Source: Solea solea
Taxonomy: Eukaryota; Chordata; Actinopteri; Pleuronectiformes; Soleidae
Assembly (NCBI RefSeq): GCF_958295425.1
Contig: NC_081143.1
Coordinates: 18,948,686-19,012,685, forward strand
Direction of reading: 5' to 3'
DNA: 64,000 bases
Shown: in pieces, positions 39,161-50,610 of the stretch
Numbering within the stretch: the stretch's first letter is position 1
Layout: each line of letters starts with the position of its first letter
Translations under genes and position numbers: made by a program
The notes under the pieces: model-generated
Database searches by the model: none
What the model was told of the DNA's origin: nothing
The model's input: the letters and a program-made list of their open reading frames with translations, nothing else

Positions 39161-42100
39161 TCAATTCCAAAGCAGAGAAACGGCAACTATGATCCACAAA
39201 TGGTATGCTAAGCTCCAAGTGTGCCCTCCTGTGGATGTTGTGTTAGCTACAATCCTATTTGCAGGTGCAGGTGCGGTCATTTCTTTCACTCTAACCTGTC
39301 CCACACAGGTCGCCACATTTCCAACTTTGTCAATAGCAGTCAGCTCAACAGTCTGTTTGCAGCAGGAGGCGCTGAAGGTAACCACCGTAATCTCCTCTCC
39401 CCCTTCCCCAGCTGTTGTTTTTCTACTTAATGTACCTTTCCCTTTGCGTATGTTGACGTTCTCAATGCCGGTGCCGTTTACGCCGTCGGTGAAATTAGCC
39501 ACAAATTCCCACTGGGAGGAAGAGCAGGACGACGAAGAGGATGAACAGTTGGATGTTGTTCTGACTTCCTGGCACACAGGGCGACTAAAGTCTGTCACCT
39601 GGACACGTGGAAACAGAGGTGAGCAGGGTGAGGTAATATGAATGAGGAATCGCCAAAAAAAAAGCGAAACTAGATCAAATCATTTCATGACCTGTGACTG
39701 CCATTTTAACAGTAGCTTAATTGTGACCCCAAAGCACGATGTCTCATAGGCGATAAAGGTAACATTAAAATACTGGCTCTAACAATAGTCCAGCCAAAAA
39801 ACTCCCAAAATACAGTAAGTTTTCATTCAAAGATGGGGCGGGAGATTATTTCGCGGAGCATTTTTTTACTGTATTGCTTAAAATCATCTTCACACCTCGA
39901 TTGTAACCAATTCATTAACGCATTGTCATAAAAAAGTTGTGGAAAGGACAGGCCTGTAAAAAACACCATCCAATCATATTGAACGGTCCGAATAAATTAA
40001 TTGGACACTGCCATCTGTCCCCTGCGTGTACCCCTCTTTGCGCACTAATCGCGCATGCTCAGAAGACTATGCCAGAGCTTATGCTAGCTTGCTAAATCCA
40101 ATGATAAGTGTCCAAGTTGTCAAGTGAACAAGTAACCAAAAAAAACGTAACTTCAGCGCCACCGAAAAGTACGGAAAGTTACAACTGCTGCGCAGTACTT
40201 GTGAATCCGCGTTTGTTGTGCGTTCCTGTGCTCTGGAGGCGTGGCTTTGGAGGGAAGTCTGAAGAAAGGGGTATTTGAATTCAAAATGTAGCCTGCTCTA
40301 ACTGTTTTTGCAGGATCTCCAATCCTACCTTTAAAGGGCCTCAAACTCTTTAACATATAAGATGCCAGCAGAGTAGCTGTCGCTGCCATGAACCGAAAAC
40401 CCGCTTTCACTTTCAATCTCCGCCTGTTGCTGACATGCTAAAATCAACCAAATAGGTTCAGTGATTAATCAAATTGAAACAGAACTTTCTCTCACCTTAG
40501 CAGTCACAGAGAACCTGACAACAGCGTAGTTGATGTCACCGTCAGCCACGTTCTCTGCCTCAATGGTGAGGGTCACGCCAGTCCCGGATGCAGCACTGCT
40601 CGGCACCGTCAAGGTCACTGTGCCGTTGGCCGTGCCTCCGCTTCCTGCCGCTACAGTGACTGTGCTGGGTGAAGTGGAAGCATAGCTGCGGTCATTGTTG
40701 GCTCGTAGGGTGAACGTTCCAGTTGCGGAGTCATTGACGACCCCATTGGAGGTTGCGGCAACTGTGAAAGGGACGGAGACGGTGGAGCCCGGTTCTATGT
40801 TTATGTTGGTGACTTGGGTCTGGAAAAGTAGAGGAAGAAAGAGTGTAAGAAATCTAAGGATATTAGGATAAGAAAGTTTTTTTTTTTTTTTAATGGTATG
40901 TTCATATTATATTGGTAAGTAGCAAAAGATAAAAGAAAACACGTGTAAAGAAAGGTTTATTGTCACTATGAAAGCATAAACCCTTAATGTTATAAATGCT
41001 GGAGCAAAGCACTGATAAATTGAGGCACATAACAGAACTTGCTCACAGTAACAGAAATGCTGGAGGTCTTGATCCGAGTGGAGGCTTGTCTCTGGAAACT
41101 GGTGGTTGTTGACCTGGTGGCGGAGTTGCTGTCCTCCCCTTTAAGAAGAACCTCAAATTCACCTGCTGGGATTCCAGTGAATGCCACAAAGAAGTTGCCC
41201 CCTCCCAACGCCTGTGGTGGACAGAAACATTCTTAGTCACAAGAGTCAACTGCAGTATACTAAATTAACTTTTCAGAATCACTTCATCATTATATGTCAC
41301 AATTTCATGCCGGACTCACTCGCAGACTTGAGTCTTCAACTGTTTTATTTTTTTCCCTAAGCAGGTATCCGCAGCTTTTGTTTAGCTAAAATAGAGCGAC
41401 TGAAAATGGAGGATGAGGAAGCAGAACAAACTTAAATTTAGCTAATGCTCTCTCTCTCTTTCATAGATGTTGCTGGTGGAAATGTGACATACAATATTTT
41501 ATTTTTTAGATTGCATTTTTTAGAACAGTTTTTAATACTGAAGGCCGTTGTTGAGCATATGTACAAGTTGTCTTTTTTGGTGTCAATTTAATATAAAACG
41601 GCTGTCTGAGGAACAGTGACTTGTTTTATATCCGGAGATTTTGAGCTTTCGTGGAGTTCATTTTGCCCGAACGGAACTAGATTTATGTTCAGCACTTGAA
41701 AGAAATCAACTTGTACACACATAAAAACCTCCCATAGATTAACATTATCACTGTGTAGTTAATGAGACCAGTGTCATAGTCAGATCCAAGCAATGTAAAA
41801 TCAGACATGCCTGTAGTGATCCGTCCACCTCCGTTGACCCTGAGCTAGAAAACAGAGTGACCCCTGTGACCTTTACTATGTCACTTCCTGTCACAGAGAT
41901 CATGAGGCTGACATTACTGCCTGAACATTGGGAGAGAGAAGAGAACAAAATTGGATGTTATTATTGTGACATGAACATAGTAAACACAGATAGAGAAGAG
42001 TCTGTCTTATGAGGGACAAGTATAAACAAATACATTATGTTATTTATACATTTCTGTTTTATTTACGCATGCCTTTCTAGACTGAGAACAAAGTGTAAAA

Positions 42101-45100
42101 AGACAAAGATGAATATAAACAGGGTCAGACCTGAGAGAGGACGTCCCTCCTTGAGACTGAAGTCTGCATGGACTCCTTCGTGTGCTTCCACAAGGTTATA
42201 AAGGAAGTTCACTGAACTCTGACCTGATACACCCACAGAAATAAGTCAAATCAAAGCTTTCAAGAGTTCAAAGTGGTTACAGGTGAACAATTAAACATTA
42301 TAAACATTTTTTCCCCGCCCTCCATCTTCAAATATCACAGAATGCAGCAGCCGGACTGGCTCTACTCACTCCACTGGCTCCCCATTAAATTCATTATTGA
42401 CTTCAAAATAGGACACGTAACATTATGGTCTTGCCCCAACCTGCATCTTAGAGCTATTCCAACCATACACCACCTCTAGATCACTTAGATCCTCAACCTT
42501 AGGATTCCTCATTATTCCACAAAACCACCTAAAATCAGTGTCAGGCTCACAGAATCAGAACATGGGTTTTTCAAAAACTCATTTTTACCATCCTGGTTCA
42601 TCAGTCACAACATTTCAGTTTTTATAAATAGGTTAATGTCAAGAAAGTTAGTAAAGCGAAAGCTTTACTTGGGTGTTTTATATTACTGACCTGCAACTTT
42701 CACAGAATATGGGCTATTTGAGTTCACAGTGATTTGCCATGACCCTGTTTGATTATCAGCGTTGAGGCTTAAACGACGCAGGTTTCCTGTTGCAGTGGAA
42801 GACGCCAGAGGACCGCTGGTCTCACTTGAGCTCTGAGATAAACCTGTAGGAGACAGATTATTTAAAAAAATAAAAATAAAAAAATAAAACTCACGTATGT
42901 ACGAATGAAAAACCATGACATAACATGAGCGTTAACAACACCTGTGGGGCTTCTGAGCTTGAACGTGAGAGATGAGGCTCCTTTGATGTACACAATAATG
43001 TTCTTTAATGAACCATCGACAGTAAATGTGAAATTGTCAGGCTTTCCCGGATTCTTCACCACCTCTAAGACTGTCACCTCGAAGTGGAAGAAACAGAAAC
43101 ATTTATATTCAAACCGTACACATACACAATTTACACATTTATATTTGCACGTGTTCGCTGGTTCTGACAAAGATCTCAGAGGCAGGTGGAGCCGCAGTCA
43201 GGGCAAGCGGTCAGTCGTATACAGTGCATGAAAAAGTGTCAGCCGACGCAGATGATTAGACCTAGACTATTCCAGAATTCTAAAAAGTCAGTATGTTATG
43301 TGCTAATACAGGCAATAATTACTTTATATTTTGTGTCTCATGACATTGTGATGATGTGTTGCTCCCTTACAGAACAAATTTAAAAAAAGTAACACCTGTA
43401 GTTCAGACAAGCACAACTCCTGCTCGGTTCCCCTCTTACTGTCGATGTCAAAGGCAACGCTCTTTACTGTGCTTTTGGTGATGAAACACAGCGCAGAGGA
43501 TTGGGAGAGACCCATCAGTCTGTAAGAGACAATGATTACAGGTTATTTATCCTATTTGACCCAGTTTTGTTTTGAAATTCACCTGCTGTTTTCAATCTTT
43601 TCGTTTATGGTCACAAAATGGCTCATACTGCAGGAAGTTCTGGTCTCCAACAGCTAGTCTGATGTCCTCCAGCAGCTCCATAGTGGCAATCACTGCCAAG
43701 TCAGCTGCTGTGTGGTGAAGTGAGCCATGACTAGACCCAATGCTATCCTTATTGATGCCCCCAACTGGGTCCCAATTGCTGGTCTTGTCAAAAAAACCAC
43801 CATGACTGCATTTACCTTGCGGCAGAGAGAGAGAGAGATATTATTTTTGCTTCCCATTACAAAATAACGGAGCATATACAGATGTAGAGAAGTCATTCAA
43901 GCTACCTTGAGGCTTTTCTGAGGAGAAGACATTAAAGTAGCCTGAAGTGAGAAGCCCCTGCTGCAGCAGGTCAGGCAGAAGGTTGTCAGCACAGTTCTGT
44001 CCTTTACAGTTTCTGCAGGTTGGAACACTTGAGCCTTCAAAATATAATAAATGAGCAAAAGAATGAATAAATAGGCAGTTAACTTGGAAATAGGGTTAAT
44101 TGAATTATACTACCCTGAGACATTGATATTTATGTTATATTACACTGGATTCATGTATAAAAAGCTGGAATGGAAAGTGCAATTGGGGACACTGACTGAC
44201 TTGTGTTGAAATAAAATAGTTTTAAGTCATAATAGACAAATGTACGCAATCTGCGTGAGTCACAGCAGGGAGGGTGGTTTTTTAACTGGGGGTAACTAGT
44301 GTGCCTTGTTGTTTCGCAATGAAGCACATGACTGAAGTTCAAACTGCCAAAACCACAACCCCACCCTGAAACACAATATCCCACCTGCCAGATTCTCAAG
44401 AGGTTGGTCTGGTGTGATGAGAGCACTGTAAGGAGCAGTGTTTCCCAGCTCCACCCAGTTACTGTGGCTGTAGAAATCCTTAAAATAGAAGAGATGACAC
44501 ATTTTTCACAGGAACATCTGAATCATTCCCGTCAGTTACGAAACACCACTATCCACCATTACAGCAATCGACAACCTCACCTGGAGGGTGTGACAGACTT
44601 GTCCGAGAATCCATCTCCCTGCAACAAAGTTATCCGACTTCACACTGGACTTAACAGCAGCCACGCCTTGAAAGCAGGACAACACAGAGAGAGTGAGGCA
44701 CAAGCTAAAGCTGCAGTGTACACGTGGTCTATGTTTGAATGAAAATGTGTAGCTGATATGTATGGATGACGGAAATACCAAAATGAAATAAATAAATACA
44801 CCATTAAATAATTAATTAAATGTGTCATTAATTAATTAAATGTGGTATTAATTAATTAAAATACCAATTCATTTTATGTAAAAAAAAAAAATCAATTTTT
44901 TTTTTACTATTTAATTAATTATTTCATGTTCCATGTTGCAGTGCATCATTAATTTTATCTGTCAAACTCGCCCATCAAAGTCAGTGGGCGGAGCTAACGC
45001 TGATCTAGTCCAATTCATTGCTTTGGTCTGAAGTAGCATGCCTGGAGAAAGCCATGTAGAAAACAAATATAAACCTGAAATAAATATTTTTCTGTGTCCC

Positions 45101-46435
45101 AGAATGCAGTTTTAAGATCATTTGAGGTGAGGAATTAGTCATTTAGAATTCAAAAATGTGGTTTGTGTATAAATAGAAATAAATTAATGATGCACTGCAA
45201 CACGGACCATGAAATAATTAATGAAATAGTTAAATAATTGTTTGTTTTGGCATTTTTATTGGTAATTTAATTATTGAATGACATTTAATCAATGACACAT
45301 TTAATTAATGGTGTATTTACTTATTTCATTTAGGCACTTTTCGTCCTCCATAGATATGATCATTATTGAAATGAAGACTCTTCAGTTTTCTTCTGGTGTC
45401 TGGAATGTGTACCATTGAAATCTTTACTTTAATAAAGCCAGCCTGCATTGTCCATATTTATGCTGATAATATGGTTTCCCAAGCTGGTTTGTCTGTGGTT
45501 TTCATGGTGCCCCCGTGTTTGCCCTCATGGGCTCTCCATGTGGGGCCCATGTTAATAAAACCATATGGCACCTGCAAGGGTACTAAGTGGGCATAGATTT
45601 AGATTAAACACGGATTAGGCCACCATCCGGTGCCAGTTTCTAACTGTCTTCCAGAGAAATTCAAAACTCTTTTGGTCTTTACACTCTGACCTTTGTAAAC
45701 TAACTACATGAAAAGTGTGGAGGAAGCATCTTTTTGTGGATGCAAATTCACTTATTTGAACCGCTTCAACGTGTGAAACATAACAAAAAAAGAAAAAAAG
45801 AAGTCGTACCTGATGTGATTAGATCTCGTCCCTTCTGGAAGGTCTCACTATCAAAATGGTGCTTCTCACTCAGGGCAAACGCCACATCCACTTTTGCATT
45901 GCTGAAATACATTTCGGCAATGGAAGCGTAGTACCTGAGACTGGAGAAGAAAGATCCACCTGTAGAAGAACAGGCCCTTTGCACACTGTCAGCTGACAGG
46001 CTGTCATCAATCTGGAAACATAATTTTTTTCATTTTGTCTTTCATATTTGTGTCACAAGATGGAAAACTCCCCAGTGCAACAGCTGAGTCATTCATTTTT
46101 ATTCTTCAGCATCACATTCCACAAGGGAGTTTACCCTGAAAAGCAACGTGAAAACTTGGACCCAAGAAACAAGTAATGGTAGATTAATGTACCACAGTGT
46201 CCCCAGTCTCTTTCAGTGTGGCTTTTCTACTCACAGTCAGGCTGAAGTCTCGTCCCTCAGAGGCAGCGATATCCCGACAGACTTCAGCCGTCTTCCGAAG
46301 CACCGCCCTTTGTGTGATGTGAAGGTGAGTGCTGGATTTCCCATCAACTGTGAAGAGTGGCTGGAAGCTGTGGATGAGGCCTGGTAGTGAGAGGCTCACT
46401 GCCATCAGGAGTGTGACTGTCAGCCTGGCAGTCAT
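39161..46435 (-). CDS. von Willebrand factor A domain-containing protein 7-like, vWA domain mostly lost
   Basis: Fourteen exons, all in phase, give 813 codons: 46235-46435, 45810-46011, 44581-44666, 44385-44478, 43906-44034, 43629-43815, 43396-43519, 42942-43077, 42691-42843, 42131-42223, 41811-41920, 41047-41211, 40496-40819, 39161-39598. The protein opens with a signal peptide (residues 1 to about 22: TVTLLMAVSLSLPGL...). Then come family landmarks: THLHITQRAVLRKTAEVC, a segment with FYSHSNWVELG (163-175), PTCRNCKGQNC, and CSHGG...GGINKDS...LHHTAA. Where the A domain should begin (about 306-341) it reads SSALCFITKST, lacking the expected MIDAS DxTxS motif. It then jumps to the post-A-domain segment NPGKPDNFTFTVDGS. 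The C-terminal half has beta-sandwich-like repeats with DNQTGSW, GEFEVLLKG and a Cys-rich last exon ending in a hydrophobic tail. Such proteins are secreted or membrane-anchored; function is little known. All introns are GT-AG except one GC donor. Confidence 0.85.
42310..42560 (+). mobile_element. L2-like LINE reverse transcriptase fragment
   Basis: Inside an intron of the VWA7-like gene, antisense to it. Translation gives LHWLPIKFIIDFKIGHVTLW, then the remnant of a PNLHLRAIP segment. This matches the LHWLPVxxRIxFK motif typical of the C-terminal end of L2/CR1-type reverse transcriptases. The upstream NAAAGLALLTP-like residues sit in another frame. Stops and shifts show it is dead. Confidence 0.7.
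44761..45352. mobile_element. 592-bp MITE with long inverted repeats and 6-bp target duplication
   Basis: Both ends are inverted copies of each other: the left begins TATGGATGACGGAAATACC and the right, reverse complemented, begins TATGGAGGACGAAAAGTGCC. The similarity continues about 200 bases inward (ATACACCATTAA..., GTTGCAGTGCATCATTAAT). The element is flanked by the direct repeat GATATG at 44755-44760 and 45353-45358. It has no coding capacity and sits in intron 2 of the VWA7-like gene. Superfamily not assigned. Confidence 0.75.
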
Positions 46436-47526
46436 TATGCGGGAAATGCAGGAGGTGAAAAAAGGGGGAAATTAAAAGAGGATGATTATGTATCTGGATA
46501 GACACGGTCTCCACGGTATCCTGTACTGCCCCAGAGACAAGTCCCCTGAACACGGTCACTTTGAGCAGAAAGCACAGAAAGGTTACTGGCAGTGAAGCAG
46601 GTTTAAACGAGGGGAGTGGCAAATGGAAACACCTGAGGAAAAAAGAGAAGGGAGAGGAAAATAATTAAACATTTTGAAATCAAATCCAAATAAACATGTA
46701 TTTTCAATTTCATTCAAATAGAACCAGCAGATATAGTGCCACAGTGGTATAAAAAAAACCTGTCCAAGCTTCATCATAAATAATAATAATAATTATTCAG
46801 TTTATCCAAGAATCTAAACTTGCAACATCAATGCCAAAAAACGTGTTTAGCTGCACTTCTATGTGTTTACATACATGTGTATATCTTAACATAAATATTT
46901 GGCCTAATTTGGAAGACTAAGTGTTTCAATATAGAGAACTAAACAGCAAATTTACCTCTTCAGCAGCCGGGTCTCGTTCAGGTGTCGGCACCGCGTCGGT
47001 CTCACTCTCAGGATTCCATGTCCACACTTGGTAGATAATATTACGTGTAGATCGGCGCGTTTCCTGTGTGTTATCCTCTAACTTGACTTTGTGTGTGTGT
47101 GTGCATGCACCCTCACTCTTTCCTTTTAGTTGACGGCTGTTTTGAATGATTGAGCTGATGAGATTCCATTGAAGAGCTCCCACACACATTTTCATTTGTG
47201 TGACGTCGACACTGTGAATGACAGTTAGCTGTCAGTCTGACATGCTTGGCGATTCTTAACGTGCAGACATTGGATTAGTAATGATCTCATTTCTACAGCT
47301 TGTAAGAGTTCAGAACCTGTCCTGCATGTGTTTGGACCGACTGAAGAAGAAAACCACAGCACATGCAGACAAATGGAGAAAAGCCCAAGAACTCAACCCA
47401 AAAGAACTTTGTCATGTAACATAATTCATAATTAATTAAATTCCCTGTTCTGGCCTTTGCAGCAAGAAGAGACAGGTTCACGACAACAAGGGCCTCTTTG
47501 CATGGAGTTTTGGAATTTGCCTAATC

Positions 47527-47735
47527 TCCAAAAACATGCAGATTTGGAGATTAGGCAAATTGGGCACTCTAAATTGACCATAGGTGTGGGTGTGAGAGTG
47601 GATGGTTGTTTGTCTCTATGTGTCCCTGTGATGGACTGGCGGCCTGTCCAGCGCGTGACCCCGCCTTTAGCCCTCTTCAGCTGGGATTGGCACCAGCGCC
47701 CCCATCACCCGCGTCACCATGAGGTTTCACAAGTT
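47527..47735 (+). mobile_element. tRNA-SINE body and tail fragment
   Basis: Contains the conserved block seen in several copies in this window: AAAAACATGCAG, CACTCTAAATTGACCATAGG, CCTGTGATGGACTGGCGGCC, then CAGCTGGGATTGGCACCAGC. Head missing. A long CA array follows 15 bases later. Confidence 0.75.
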
Positions 47736-47750
47736 ACTGGAACGAACACG

Positions 47751-47764
47751 AACACACACACACG

Positions 47765-47798
<34 letters not shown>
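47751..47798. repeat. (CA)n microsatellite
   Basis: Interrupted CA dinucleotide run with ACGA interruptions, directly downstream of the SINE tail. Confidence 0.95.
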
Positions 47799-47799
<1 letters not shown>

Positions 47800-48177
47800 T
47801 TGAAAAATTAGATCAACACAAAAAGAAAGACTAGCATCAAATACTGCAGGTGTGTCACACTGTCAGCCTCTAAATTCCTGAGCCGCACCATAGTTTGTGT
47901 TCAACAATTGCCTGGTTTATTTAGGCATACTCATACTCCCTCACTGTGGTTGTTGAAGGGGCCGATTTCTTCAAATGGTGTCGCACTAAATCTACACGCG
48001 ATTGCGAAATTATAGGGTTACCCTGTACAGTAATATTCCTCAGATTAAATCAACAAAAGTGCTGGACGCATTGGAAGATGTTAAACGCTATCAGTAGGCC
48101 CTGCAGTGGGTATTACCCCAATGCAAAGAGAGCTGATACTAGATGCTTGTATCTACATTTTATCTGCATTAGCCTTA

Positions 48178-48960
48178 AAGCTCCAGTATGTAACTTCTGT
48201 TGCCAAAACACTGCTAGCATCACTACCTAGCTTTGTTCAACAGCCAAACACACACACACACACACACACACACAGATAGTCAGGACTATGGAGGAGGGCA
48301 GTGACATTAGACCGTCCCCAGTCCTCAGGTGAGCCTTCAGAGCTTTCTGACAGGATGACTCAAGATCCATATTCAAACAGTTGGCTGCCACCTTCCTTCA
48401 ATCGTCATGATGTAAAAGGCATAACTGTGTGTGGAGTGTGAGAATGTCACGCTCCACAACATGAAACATGAAAACAAAACAATTCTAAGAAACTGAGTGT
48501 CGTGTCGAAATAGGATAGGCTGATTCTGTGGAAACTCAGTGACTATGGTTTCAGTGTTACGGAGCCCCTTTAGGGTCAGGGTGGTACATTTTGAATTATG
48601 CATTCCCTCGCAAAAAAACACTGCCCTGTCCAGGTTGTGCACGGCACGTGCTCCCTTCCTCTGGCCAACACTCATACTCCAGCCCAAGTGCCACGGCCCC
48701 ATGCCCAGCTCCACACTCTTACCCCAGCCAGAACTTTGTGACCCCAATAAGTGGCGCTACAAATGAGTGGCTACAATATGTGTAGCTCAGGCTATGTATT
48801 ACGACAGAACTGGGCTCCGTGTATTGTAGCCATTTATTAAACTATGGCTGTAGGCTGTAAGCGATTTGAATATGGACCTCGCGTCATGCTGTCAGAAGCT
48901 TTGAGGGCTCACCTGAGGACCGGTGATGGTCTGATGTCACTGCCTACCACCTTTGCTTGC
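48178..48960. mobile_element. Foldback element with ~90-bp inverted arms
   Basis: The arm at about 48283-48379 (GGCAGTGACATTAGACCGTC, then TCCTCAGGTGAGCC) is repeated inverted at about 48868-48951. The spacer holds no recognised gene. The left outer sequence AGCTCCAGTATGTAACTTCT resembles MITE ends common in fish. A CA microsatellite lies between the outer end and the left arm. Confidence 0.6.
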
Positions 48961-49279
48961 TGATAACATCAAAAAATAAATAAAGCTAAAAAGGTGTGGC
49001 TTGATTGGCTGTTCTGTGTGAATGCCATGATTTATCCCCTTGTTGTTTTACCAGTTCAGCTCTTTAAAGTTTTTGCCAACAGTGTCATTATTCTTTGAGA
49101 GGTTAAATGTGTGTACAGTGCACAAATAATAGTGTCAGTTATTATTGTACAATATGTGTTAATGTCTATCCATAATTTTTTTTTTCCTCATTTGTTTTTA
49201 GTTCTGTTCGCTGTGTATAAAGGGTGTGTCTCCCACATGACCTTTTCCCTTTCTGCTGTGGAAAACTAATCCTGAAGTT

Positions 49280-49744
49280 TTACCTCTGCAGCAGATTCCA
49301 TTACGACACGTATGACGGCTGTTGACCTGAAGCTGCCACCTTGGTCAACTACTGGTCAACCTGGAAGAAAACTAATCATAATAGTTACATGTACCCAAAA
49401 GTAAAAAAACTCCATTTCAATAAAGCATTATAAAAACAGGGAATCACAGATATCCCATTATTTCCACTTCTACCTGACTGATGCCATTCAAATTCTGCAA
49501 TGTAATTGGAGAAGCCTATCACAGCACTAAGGGACATTTTAACCACCATGTCACCAACACAAACATACACTGTGTTTTCACTTTGACACCTTCAACTAAG
49601 CAGTCATCTGACGTTATTGGCAATAATGTGTCTTCTTTTGAGATGTATTCATGCTTCGGGGCTGATGTGAACCAAATGGGACAGGGGCTGAACCCCACCC
49701 CCCACGAGGTTTTCAAAATCACAGATGTGCTGACAAATGACTGA
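49280..49744 (+). pseudogene. Decayed mono-ADP-ribosyltransferase (ART) copy
   Basis: Pieces of the ART fold appear in order but in different frames. DTYDGC near 49310 matches the family DDMYxGC. HFYLTDAIQIL near 49465-49495 matches the LHFxLTxAxxxL helix. AYHSTKGHFNHHVTNTNI matches the YRxxxxxF segment, with His where the catalytic Arg is expected. FEMYSCFGADVNQ and PTPHEVFKITDV match the last strands, but the ExE segment is degraded (GLNPTPHEVF instead of ExEVLIPPxEVF). Frameshifts and a missing middle show it is not functional. It lies about 0.9 kb upstream of and parallel to the next ART gene. Confidence 0.75.
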
Positions 49745-50610
49745 TGTTGCCTTTTAGTTTACAGAGTACACAGCACAGCAATGCAAAAGGCAGATTTGAA
49801 TTTCAAACCAAATCAAATGCAAATAAAATCATACTTTGGAGCCCTTTGTACACACTGGAATCCATGGAACCATGAAATTAACATGTCTGATGTCTTTAGT
49901 CCTCATAATTCACACAGAGAACTGTCTTGTAGCTGCAGAGAAGTGAACGCCAGTGTTGCTGTAACAGTGATGTAAGTGAGAAAAGTGCAGTTTTCAATAC
50001 AAACATCAGATGGACCCTTTATTCTACATTTTAGACCATTTTCCACTGATGTGGAAGGTAATATCACTGACAAAGGTCAGAATTTACAATTCTATTTACT
50101 TTTTCTACAAGCTTGACAAAAACTGTGAGTTATTAGAGTGATGTCATGTCGAGTACAAAACACACAACATATTGCTAAACACTTTTGATGTATTCATATC
50201 AATCTAACTGCATAATTGGAAAATGTAAAGATAACAGCTTACAGTGAGATGTCTCTGAGTATCTTCGAGAATGTGGATATTAGCAACTGAGTTTTGTTTA
50301 AGCCACTTCACCTCTCATCCAAGAGGTTTCTGCAGTTGTATGTGAAGGTTTGACCCCTGATTGGTACGACCTGCAGCTGATGAAAGACACGCCTTTCCCT
50401 TCAATCACCACATTATCACCACACAGCATGTGTGAAGTCACCTGTGGTAGGTGAACAAAAGCTCGGATTCCTTTTAAATTTTACGTCTCGTGTTATGTCA
50501 GACTCTTAACATTTACTTTTTGATAGTGTTTTGCTTTCATAACCTATGTTTACTTAAAGAGGTGCATTTGTGTGCAGGTTTAAATGCCGGTGAATCCTGG
50601 AGGAAGAGAG

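Larger units (their letters stand above)
46436..49279. other. Intergenic, repeat-rich
   Basis: Between the start of the VWA7-like gene and the ART pseudogene. It holds presumed 5' flanking DNA of the VWA7-like gene, a SINE tail, CA microsatellites and a large foldback element, listed separately. The short open frames gave no recognisable protein. Confidence 0.5.

Noticed and set aside
39099..39641. 180-codon plus-strand open frame
   Set aside because: It lies antisense over the last exon of the VWA7-like gene, whose phases and motifs are clear.
41748..41948. Apparent frameshift in the VWA7-like gene
   Set aside because: The change of frame disappears if the exon ends at a GC donor at 41811; the extra sequence is intron.
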